Below the pieces are notes generated by a model. The model was not told the DNA's origin. It saw only the letters and a list, made by a program, of their open reading frames with translations, and searched no databases. A program made the position numbers and the translations under genes. DNA of 64,000 bases, taken from Galaxea fascicularis (taxonomy: Eukaryota; Cnidaria; Anthozoa; Scleractinia; Euphylliidae). Within the stretch, counting starts at the first letter, position 1. Every line of letters starts with the position of its first letter. Location: the NCBI GenBank assembly GCA_948470475.1, contig OX419336.1:41952329-42016328 (forward strand), written 5' to 3'. Shown in pieces: positions 34,801 to 46,800 of the stretch.

Positions 34801-37800
34801 AAATTCTATATTTCTGTCCACGGGACATCGAATCCTGTCATCTTGTGGCTGCAAGGCGCGTGAAACTATTGTTGCTAAATGCGAACTTGTTCTTTAAGGA
34901 ACCTCACCAGTTGACTAAATTCACTTAATAGGTCCACTTAAACAATATTTGGCAGAGAACATTTCACTTCTAAGACTTTATTTTCGGACTTATAGACACT
35001 GTGGCCTTACTCGCTAACGAAGCCCGATTTTTTCAGATTTAGAGTGTTCTTCCGGACATGTTCTCTCCATAATGAAGTCGGTGATGCCCCTTTTTTTTTT
35101 TTACATTTCTGACATAACTAACTCATCATCTTACAGTGGTAAAAGTCTCAAAAAAAAAATCAAGGTTGGAAAATTTTCACGCGAACGTCGTTAAGCCTGC
35201 CAAAGTGTCAGTGACTTTCTCTTTTATATTCTGTATATTTTAACTATTGGTGTTGGTGTCCTACTGATTGTCAGTCCTGTGGTGTTAAGCTTTACTTGTT
35301 TTGTAAAACTGCCTCTGTATAAATATCTCAATCAAAAAGGTAGTAGTGGGGGAAGTGATGCGAATGACTGCGTTAAACGACACTCGCAAAAAAGTGCCCG
35401 TACTGCAGGCCAGCGCCTGAACTCGCCTCCTCCATTCTTGTCTTCATATGTGACTAAAAATCTTTAGGGCAAAACAACGGTTTACAGTTTTACCTGCTAA
35501 CGTTTATTAATCCCGAAATTTCGCTCTTTCGTTGTGGACAGAACATAGTTTATATTGGAAGATTTTGATTTTGTGCTTGTCACTGTCGTTATTTCTAGAC
35601 CCTAGATCTGTTATGTCACATAACAAACGCGGCAAATGTGGAAACAGTTTGTGAGAAGCTACTAGCGTACCTCAAGTCCACAACAGATGCAGATCAATAC
35701 TTTAGAACACAACTGGTTGATAGGATCACTGAGCTTGCTGAGAGATATCCTTTCAACACGTACCTAAAACGACACGATTTGCCTCTGATATTAGACTGGC
35801 AAACCTTTTCAAAAGCTTGTAAAAATATATTACTCCTTTTCGCTGTCAAAATGTTTAAAGTGTAATGTAGCTATACAGGATAGGTAAACTTGAAGACTAA
35901 AGGGGGTAGTTTCTAAAGAAACTGGGTGCTGCGTCGGTGGGGAAGTAGTACACAAAAATTTGGTATTATCAACAGAGTTGATAAATGTAAATTGACCACC
36001 GTACAGGGATTCTAAAAGCTGACGTTTCGAGCGTTAGTCCTTCGTCAGAGCGAATCGAGGAATTATGGGGTGTGTGTAGTTTTTATAGTGGAGTAGGAGC
36101 TACGCTATTGGTGGTAACATGGCAACGTGAAAAATAGGCATACATTAGTTAAATGAAAAGCGTTCGTTAATACCGTGGGGATTAAGGGTGCCGATTTGGA
36201 AGATGAATTTTTGTTCCAGATTCTTGCGGCTTTCCGTCGTACCTTGATGTAGGGAAAGGCCACAGATAGCCACAAATCAGACAGATTTGGTTTTACTGTT
36301 CCAAGTCATTTAGTTGAATGAAACAATACTATTTTTTCAGGGTACGAAACTGTTTCAACGTACAGTGTTTCCTAAACGAAAACTGGGCGAAACCTTAACA
36401 TGACTCGCAAATATGCGCCAGATAACTGTTGGTATATCCTGACCATGAATGAAGTGTTTGAACTTGGAGGATCACTTGTTAGAGAAACAGTGGCACATAA
36501 CTTGATGCGACTTCTAGCGGAAGGTGTGTTATTGGACACGCATACAAACCTCGTATTAACCGAGTTCGAGGTTCGTACTGTAACTTACGGACCGATTTTT
36601 TGCCCGGCCCAAGCGCGAAGGTTAATCGGGCGCGCGGGAAAGGAAACTTTCAAATTTAGCGGGTCGTACAGTAGAATACGGCCCGCAGAATTTACCAATC
36701 ACAGCGCGCGTACTGAGAGATATAACATGGCTAATCATAAAAATTGCAATTTCCTCGATTGTGATTGGTTTAAAAAAACACCTAGTTTCCACTAATTCAC
36801 CTGCCAAGTTGTTATTGGACACTGTTTGCTATCGCATAGTTCTATAAGCCAATTATATTAAAGTAGTATTTTAAATCAGCCAATCACATTCAAAGTTCTA
36901 GTTTAAATCAACCAATTACAACCTTAGTTTCAATCACCATAGTAGCAGTGTAGACTTCTGAATTGGCGCTTTCTTCAAAATGGAGAATTGAACAATGACA
37001 GTAGTTTAGAAGATAGTAGTGATTTTGTTTATGCCATCAAATCAGACGAGTTCCTTCTTGTTTTCTCGAAAATTGTAATTTTTATGATTAATTGGTGTTA
37101 AGACTTCGTGTCGTCCAATTCGGTCTGTAATCATACGCTTGATAAACAAATCGGACTCCCGCTGCGCGGTCATCCGATTTTGTTATCACTCGTATGATTA
37201 TACAGACCGACTTGGACTCCACTCAGTCCTGTTGCCATTACATATCGAATAAAGGCCCGATGCATCCATGTCCTCCAGAAATACATGCATGTGTAACTTA
37301 GAAACTAAGTTCCGAATCAAAAAGTAACCTTATAGTTCAAGGGGGAAGTAGTGTGGTGTAAACATGCATTCTGAGAAACCTTTGTTTGATCCCACCCTCC
37401 AAAAAGAAAGCACGATACAAGAGATTACTCGAATACAAAACCATAACCGTTTCTTTTTTTGCAATGGCAGTCAACTTGAAATTTGATGCTGACCACCCCT
37501 AAGTGTTAAGTGAATTCGTAGGTACATGGATGTACAGCTGTCCATAGAGGTTTTGCCTGAATAAAGTGACTCGGACACTGATTCTAACCAAACAAGGCCT
37601 TTTTGTTGTCAGATATCGCTGAAGTTTAGCGGCAGTTTCTGTTGGTGTAGCTCACTGATTGACTTCTTTGTTCATTGTAAATCGCATACGCAGGAACTGA
37701 GGACGAAGATGCCGACAACGAAATTCGCCGGTTCGCTGTGACGTCGTACATTGATTTACTGGAAAAACCTGTTTTACCAGACATTCTGGTTAAAGTCATT

Positions 37801-40800
37801 TGCTGGGTGAGTAACTACAGCCAGTTAATCGATTAACAGCTGTAGATGAATTAACCATCGTAACGAGGGAGAATGGCGCCTTTGGTACAAACTATCATTC
37901 CATAAATGATGCGAAGCAAGCTGAAAGCCTTGCTGTGGTTTGGTTTGGTTTAATTTAATGTTTTCAAGACATTTGGTCCAGTAAAATAAGAAACAAATCA
38001 ACAGAGACGTCACACAGTAATACCAACTTCACGTTATGGCTCTTCCACATGCACACAGCCATGTTTCCCGAGGTGTGGCACCAATTGACAGCTGTTTCGT
38101 CCTCGCTGTGACTCAACACGGGATGGTTCGAAGCAGTGAGTGGAGGCAAAATTCCGGCTGATCACCGCGTTTTGCCTTTTTCAATTTTTTTGTTTACTCG
38201 CAGGGTTTACAACGCTTTCTTGTATTCCTGTTTACAGGTATTAGGCGAATATTCCTACACAGCTTCTGAGTATGAGCCGCAAGTCATTCTTGAAGAACTG
38301 TTCTCCCTGCTGGAAAGAAAGTTTGAAGGTAGACACTGTAGATTAATTTACAGTGTAGCGGGTCGCACTTGTGTTGACGATTTGAGTGCAAACGTGCCTT
38401 AACAGATAACAAATTAAAACAAAGGATAATGGAAGGATTCCATTCCACTTGTCTTCACTTCGCGTCGCTTCACGTCACGACACGTCACGTCACGTCACGT
38501 CAATTCACTTCGCTTGACTAGATCACATTACGTCACACAGAGTACAGCAAAGGGTTAGCTGAGATGGCAGAAACAGCTCATCATCGAAAGACAAAAAGAG
38601 AATCCCCTGTGAAACACGTTTGTTCCATAGATCACTGTTAGTTAAGAAACCTCTTCAATCTTAATTTGATTCAGTCGATTGTTCAATTTATCTTATCAAC
38701 TCCTGATAAGGCCAAAATTGCGGCCCATTTCAGTGCGCCGTAAAAATGGGGGTAGTTTCTAAAACCCTGTGTTGCTGCGTCGGTGGGGTAAATGTACACA
38801 AGAATTTGGTTTTATGTAAATTGACCATTGTACAGGGACTCTAAAAGCTGACGTTTCGAGCGTTAACCCATCGTCAGAGCGAATCGAGGAATTATGGGTT
38901 GTGTGTGGTTTATATACGGAGGAGATGAAGCTACGCCATTGGTGTTAGCTTGGCAACGTGAAAAACATGAATACGTTAATTGAATGAAAAGCGTTCGGTA
39001 ATACCGTGGGGCTAAGTGTGTCGATTTGGAAGACAAGCTCGCTTGTTGGAATACCGCTTCAGCTTTCTAAATTAATTTCCCTTATTTTATTATTTAGATC
39101 CCAGCACTAAGGGCTGGGTTATAACTGCTATCGGAAAAGTTACGTCGCAGTTGGGGCAGCTGTCGGATAGCACAAGAGATGTTATAGAAAAGTATTTAAC
39201 AGGCGTGGATGTTGAGCTCAGACAGGTAAGTTACTTCTCCCTTGTAATCATTTTTGTTCGCGGATTTGATCTGCTTTTTCCTCTTTGCTGCCTCACCGAG
39301 GATGTAGTATCTTAAGATGTCAGTGATCATTACAGTTATGAACAGTACTTGAGCAGCAGTGCAAATAAAGGCTGAAAAAAAAAAAAAAATAAAGGCGTGT
39401 GCGTGAGTCGAACCCATGAACCCATGTATCTCTGCGATACAGATGCAGTGCTCAACTCATAACTACGATGATCACTTGCATCTTTATTCATTAATCCGCA
39501 GTTCAAATATATGATTTTCATTTTTCACACTCGGATGTATTTTTCATGCTTATTTTGATCTGCGCCAGTCTGTTACATTCCACTGAAGAAGGCAGAAATC
39601 TCCCGCCGAACTATGTCTGTAAAATTGAAAATCGCGTTGCTGTGCCTAAAATTTGTTGCTTTTCAGACCTTTTGGAAATATCTGTATGTTACTAATATCC
39701 AGTCTGTAAATTCTGTACTAAGAACTTCACGAAAGGCGGGGTGAGCCTTTAGGCGCAAGCGTGAGTGATAATATTCTGCTATTGCTGACTGAGCTACTAC
39801 AGTGCACGCTTGAAATTTTTCTTTCTTTTGTTTCGGCAGCGTTGTTCAGAAATTCAAGAACTCTCGCAGAATGCGTTTCTCATGCAAAGTGCTCTTCCTG
39901 TAGATGGTTGCTGTGAAGATTTTGAAGTAAGTCAGTGCCTAAAAGTTGTCACGACAATTTACCAGAACACTTCACATTCAGCTTCAGTGAATATCTGATT
40001 GGAATTCCTAGAACGCTGTACATTTTTATTTTATTTAACAACACCTTAAGGCCTTTTCATTCTTTTTGTTTTTGAAGGAACAAAAATGACGTGTCAGCCA
40101 TGATGAAGTATTGAACTATTGTAGTTGAATCTTGTGACAGTATTTTAATTCGCCACACTAAGAGAATATCATGAATGAGAATATCTAATGCATGCACTCT
40201 CCTGAGATGGACTGTGCCCAAGGAAAGTCAGCATAGTTACATGTAGTTTACTGCATACTAACATGGAATTGGCTTTTCGCCTGCATAGCAGGCGCTGGGA
40301 TAATACATGGCGTAAGTTCGAGCCATATTGTACTACTCATGCGGCCTGTTACTTAATACGCTTGTTTAACCTTAACCTAAACGGCACAAACTGAATGATG
40401 GTGTTAAGACACAGCGAGCAACGCAAATCTTCCCACGTTATATCTCACGTTACAAGGTGGACGAATCGTTGTCATTTCTGGATGGTTTAGTGTCAGAAGC
40501 GTTGTCTAATGGAGCGTCTCCATACATGCCGATGAGCGAGCGAGCTAATGAGACGAAGACCAAAGGTTTGCTCAACAGTTTTAAATTAGCCTGTAGTGTA
40601 GATTAGTTTGAAAAGTAAGTTACTTATAGGATTAATTTAGGAGTTCATAAACCACAAAGCAGGCAGTGCACGTTATACTTAGTGCGTTTTGGAAGGAAGC
40701 ATACATATGAAGTGGTGGTTTGTATGTTGTGGATTTGTTTTTAAGAAGGCCAGAGACCTGAAAGTTCTGTCACTTCGCTACGATGCGTATAATAACCAGC

Positions 40801-43800
40801 AGTTTAACAGGATGGACATTACTGACGAGAAGAAAGCCACACACTGGCAGATTTTTACAACAAGCTTTCGCGTCAATGGAAGTCCACGAACAACGGTCAA
40901 GTTTTTACTAAACTGGACTGGTTGTATCTTGATGTATGCCATAAAGTACCAAATAATGATCTTTTTTCCGCTCTGAGCCAAAACTTCTTAATTTCCCCTT
41001 GACGTTTGTCCATTGGAGTTCAATCAATGTATTAAGGCGTTAAGTAGTCACGTCACAGCTGAACAGGTTGGTCATCTGTGTTTTGCTATATCATAAGTGG
41101 ACTTCATTGTCAGTTTGTTGAGTGTTCAACAAAAGCTCATCGATCCGAGTTCTTTTCTTTTGTGAAACCTTGCGGATCAAGGCACCACATTAATGCAACT
41201 TAAAAACGACGTTTAGAACCCAAACGATTATTAAAATGTTCCTAGCCACAAAATAGTTTTTTCACTAAACTAAACGTTTGCACTTGTTTGAAACGCAATG
41301 TGCTTTTTACATTTATTTTTTTTATTAAATCTTGATTTTTTATAGGCTGTAAAAGGTACGAAATCTAGCCATCATCTGTCACAAGACTGAGCCAGTGAGA
41401 GGCGTGAATGTATTCCTGATTTGACGTCACAAACTTTGCATCACGGTAAGTCATTGTAAACATGCATGCAAAGTAGTTTGTGACTCAAATTAGGAAGAGA
41501 CCCGCGCTCGTCACTAGCTCGATCGTGTGACAAATGATGCACAGTTTTTCGTAAGTTTCGAAGCCCATAAAAAGTCCGAAACTGAAAATATTATTACATG
41601 TATAAGGCTACATGTTGTTAGAATAGATATAAAGTTTTATGTTAGTGGAAAAAAATGGGGTTAGGCGCACTTAAAAGCGAGTTAAGTCAGTTATGCTGCC
41701 CTCATCAAAACGTTTCCATGTCAGTCTTGTTTTGAAGCACCATGTTATCCCACCGCGCTAACACTTGGGGCGCTTTCCATTCGACGAAATTTTCGAAAAT
41801 TTCCGGTAGGAATCGAATGGAACAGGATCTTTTCGGGAAAGATTTTCGAAAATTTAGGACAACCTTTTCAGTGTTCCCGAAAAGTGGAAGTGACGACCGA
41901 GAATAAGCCGTTCCATTCGAGACCGAAATTTCCAAAAATTGAAACCGAAAATTTTTGTTGAATGGAAAGCGCCCTTGGTATTCGTACTGAACTGAAGACG
42001 CTGACGTTTTGTTTCAGAGATTTCTGATCCCCAACCAACTCTTAATTTCACTCCTTATGAGAATCCGATGAAAAACCTCAGCAAACCTACTCCACAAGCA
42101 CCCGAAACGACAGAAAGGAAACAAAAACACAGCAATTCCCTTCAAAATCCGAATGACGTTCATGGTAAAGCGAAAAGCAAATCCAAGGCAAAACACATTG
42201 AGACTCCTCCTTCCAGTAACAAGCTGTTTTCTGGTAAGGCCCTGTGGGGACCTGAAGGGTACGCAAGAGACAGAGTACGGTCTGGATCCATGGATTCCAG
42301 CGGTAAATCGGATTCTTCGTCGCAGAGTACTGGGTCTGAACATACCGCTGTACAGACTAATGTCGAGGTGAGCCACCGAAAGTGACAGAGCTGAATGACG
42401 TTTGCGCATGTGTAAGATTTGAATCCGTGCGCGGAAGCCACGAAAGACTGACTATTAACACCGCTTTTCTGAAGTCTTAAACTTTTTACTCCACCTAAAT
42501 CCCTTCGAAAATTAATTTCTTCCTTGAAACGCTCAGAAGGGGAACAAGTCTCCAAAATAAAATTATGGTTTGGTTTTACAGTGCGACGCCCCTTACCGTG
42601 GCCAACAAACAAACTTTTTTTACAGTTTAGCCAATCAGGCTCCATTTGGTTGTTGCGTGTTGAAACTTTCTATAGAGGCGTGTCTGTCAATCAAATTCGC
42701 GTACCTTGATCAGTGGCTAACTTGTAAAATTTTTTGTTGGGTGGCCACGGTGAGGCGCGTCGCAATGTAAATACCATGGCATTTTTTTAAATCTCGGACG
42801 CCTTTTGCGTTGAGACCACGTTTCCGGCTGCATACCGGTGACTTAGCTATTTCGTTATTCAGCTCTGTCAGCGAAAGGTTAATCTAAGTTTTATACAGCG
42901 TTTTAGGAATTTAACAGTGTATTTTTAGAAATTGTTATCTATAAGTGGGTGGACGGCGATGTGGTAAACTACGACAACATTTAGGATTTTCAGAAAACGT
43001 GTCTCTCTGTTACATCTAAACTTAATGTTTTCAGTATTTTAATGCATTCTTTTATTATTTTTAAACGGTTAATTCCTGCCCGTTTTGTCTTTGCATCTTA
43101 AACCTGCGGAGAAATTCGGGCATCGGGATTTACAAAATCCTGCAATGTAAACGCGACACAATCTTGAGGGGAAAAGTCAAAAACTGTAAGAAAAAATTAC
43201 AAGAAATGTTTAACCTCTCTTCCCCAAGACTCTCTTTAAGAAATCAGTGCAAATAATTGGTGAATTAAATCAGTTTCATAATTTGTTCTAAACTTCAGGA
43301 AAATGACTGTTTGTCAACTTATTTTTCCACTTAACACCTGCTTTTTAACCCAGCCTCGTATTTGTTGATCCCAGCTTAGTGCCAGTTCCCCACTAACTCA
43401 TCAAGACGACGCCCGCAAACAGCATCTGGCCGCTCAGCTGTTCACTGGTGTCACGGACAGGTTACGTGCACCTGTAGGAAGAGGCCATGTGAGAAACAGT
43501 CGGATGTCAAGGCATGTTGGGAAGGCAAAGCCAAGTGCTTCTCTTTCTCAATTAGTCTCTACTGACAGCAGTTTACGTGCCATACAAAGCCCGACTTCAG
43601 TATCTTCAGGTGAAGGCAACGTAGACCTGTTGTGTGATGTTGAGGGTGTTGAAGCTCATGACGTTGAACGAGCGCGGGTAGATCAACATACGCTGCTATC
43701 GTCGCTGGACGTGATATCGTCACGTGGTCATGACACGCCGGATATTCAGCTGTCGAGTGATCGTGGTCCTTTGGTTTCAATACCAACAAGCGACACAGAC

Positions 43801-46800
43801 AACAAGGCCACTGATCAGGTTTGACAGGTCTCTTAGCATTTGCATAAAACAAAACAACGCCAGTCCGAAGTTGAGAAATGACGGGTTTGAATTGTATTAA
43901 ATCACCTAACAACGATAGTACGAGCGATTTGATTGGCTGCTGAGCGGGGACAGATTCCCTTGTTACGCCCGCGGGCATTGCAAAATGTTTTTCTTCGCCC
44001 GGCGATTCTCGTAAGCACAGCCGGAAAATTCATGGCAAAACGTTTTCTCCCAATAACTGCTGCATTAAAGTGAAACAAAAATAGCTAGATCTTTTAAAAT
44101 TATGAATGACTACGAACATTTATAGAATGCGTTCTATTATCTTGGAAAGGAAGAACAAGCCCCCTGGTGCATTGCAGTTTTTTTCTTTTTCTTTTTCTTT
44201 CCGTAAAAAAGCCATGTGATAAATAATTTATTAACCTCGCTCGTTCGTTCAGACCTTGGCCTTGGTATCAAGGCCAAGGTCTGAGATTTCCCAGTAATGA
44301 CCTCAGTCTCGGTCAATAGGTTTTGATGCGCGTTTCTTATTGAACTTTGAAATACGCCTACCCTAATTAAGGACAGGGTTGCCCGAAAGCGATAAACGCA
44401 GATAGAGTTTGGATTTCAACTATATATATCTTGGTGAAAATGTTTTTCACTGACAGCTATTTTTAATGCAGAGACAGGCAGCTCAGTCTATGATTATTTT
44501 AATTGTTTTAAAATTTTATCACATTTCAACGTTCGTGACATTCTCATCCGCTCTTTATACTGTAATATATGTATGCTAATTTTTATGTTTTACTCGAACT
44601 TAAAAATGACCTCGGAGAGGTCGAAACGTCGTTCGCTTTTAACGCTAATAAAAGAAACTACTTGATAAAGACACAAAATAGGCATTAATCAAGACTGGAG
44701 GGAAGTTTTGTTTGCTCAGTAACAGTAATTTTAAGTTCACACTAAACCTGAGACACCCGAATCGCGCAGAATTTAAAAACATGTGCACGTTTTCATATCC
44801 AACCTGGTTATTGTAATTGTATTATTTGTGGTTCTTACAAAAAGTCAGAGTTGTGTGTGCCTAGTCATCTAATGACAGGAAAATTCTCATTCGTGGAGTT
44901 TGATGTCATGAAAATCTTCACTTAATATAATCTTGAAAGGGTTTTTAATGCAACTGGTCACTGGACTTCTCTGTGTGTTGTTTCTCTAACCTACATTATC
45001 ATTCTTATCCATGCGCACCGCCGAAGTGCGAATTCCTCGTAAAAACGTTTTTAATTTCATGATAACATATAATTTTTCAGGAAACGATGTTGCTGGATTC
45101 GGAAGTAACGGATCAGATTCATCGCCTAGAGCTCACGGGGACCCCATCGGCTTCATTACCTGACGATTTGGTCGATTTCCCTCATTCTCCAGAAGCCACT
45201 GAACTCTGTTGCGATAGCAACTTGCGAGTTACGCTTCAGAAAGTCTGGACACCTCACGAACTTGTGCTGGTTTTTTTCTTGACCAATCAGAACCAAGCTA
45301 GTGCTCCAATATGTGACGTCAGCAGTATGTTAGAGCCACCTTCAAACTTGATTGCTTCGTTTGGTTCCTCGCCAACTAACAAATTTCAGGATGACAGCAT
45401 TGAACCTCATGAATGGGTGAGGACATTATCTAAGTTAATTATTTATTCTAAGTGGTAGTGTTTTTCAAAGCAAGAAGCATACTGGAAATTTTTTTCTGGC
45501 AGCGCACCCAAGACTTGTTTTGGGTGAAATTTCTTGTTTTGTTGCAGGCTGTATGTAACTCGCTAATAGACCAGTACGGTATCTTTAAAGGGTACAAGTC
45601 TCGAAACATCGCAGCAAGCTGCAATACCGCCGTGTTAAATTTCTGTTACGTTAATTTTTTTTACTGATCGTGAAATCTCTCGGCTATTTTTGCTTGATTA
45701 GTCTGTGTTAATAGAAGAGACAACCTAACCCACTTCTTTCGACCCACTGTTTGTGACACTGTAAGTACCACAAAATGGTTGGTCACTCGGCGAAGTCAAG
45801 TTCTGTCACTCCACCTCCATATATTTGAGACAACAGTGTAGTAACATAAGGCTATAACACGCGAACACATCGGCTACATTGCCAGTGGTGTTGTTATTAC
45901 AATGACTAGGTGCACAGCAAAAGAAATCAGAATCTTAGAACTTTTAAGAACTTTAAATAAATAAATGCGATCTTGTCGCTTGTTTATGATCATTTTTTGT
46001 ATGTAGTTATATCTTTACATTTAGTTTCCAATCTATTAGCATTTATTTACATATTTTATCTTTTATATATTATACTTTTGATAGATTCATACATTTAGTT
46101 AGGTCAAACTAGCACTGTGTGTTACTTAATTACTGAGATAATTAAAGATTACTTACTTATCATAACACCACTTTCCATGACATGTTTGGGGAAAATTCGG
46201 CCTCGGCAAAGAACAAATACCTCGGTCGTGATACTTCTGGCTGGCATGCTTAGCCTCAGTCAGGATTTGCTTACTATCATCTGATTTGTTTCTTTGAATT
46301 TTTAGGCGAGACACCGGGTTGTTTTAAAATATCGATCACCTGCTCTGCACATGAACGTTGGTGGCAAGATTTCTTACAAAGACCCAAACAGAACCTTAAA
46401 ACATCTGTTTTTCAACCACACTCTGAGCATTAGTGACATTTTGCGGCCCCTCGTAATAAGCACGGAGGAATTTGGACTGAAATGGACTGAAGCTTCATTT
46501 GAAAAGAAACAGAAGTTGTCAAGTTCGTTACAGAATTGTCAAGAGTTTTCTAGAAGAGCTGAGGATACGTTGAAGCTCTACTCGGTAGAAGTAATAGGTG
46601 AGTTGTTTTCCACCCTTGGTCAACGGCTGTTGTTTCGACCAATGAAAATGCTGTGGCGCCATTTCCACAATAGCGAGCTTCCCTTCGCAAACACAGGAAG
46701 ACTTCTGCAGCGTGTTGTTTATCATCGTAAGTTCCGAGTAATCCTGTAGCTCTTCCAGACCTCTATTTTCATTGGTCCCTATGATAGGGGTATTGTTTGT

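Noticed and set aside
42014..42645. Two long antisense frames over an AP4E1 exon
   Set aside because: They mirror the real exon 42018-42367 on the other strand and have no independent support.
45548..45664. Possible AP4E1 exon after a TTTGTTGCAG acceptor, open in phase for 39 codons
   Set aside because: It runs to a stop and lacks homology. The next exon (46306-46597) joins directly in phase to 45081-45416 and continues the ear domain.
46598..46749. Continuation of the AP4E1 frame beyond the donor at 46597
   Set aside because: The donor ATAG|GTGAG is good, the continuation has no similarity to the ear, and the exon at 47859-48013 supplies the expected C-terminus in phase.
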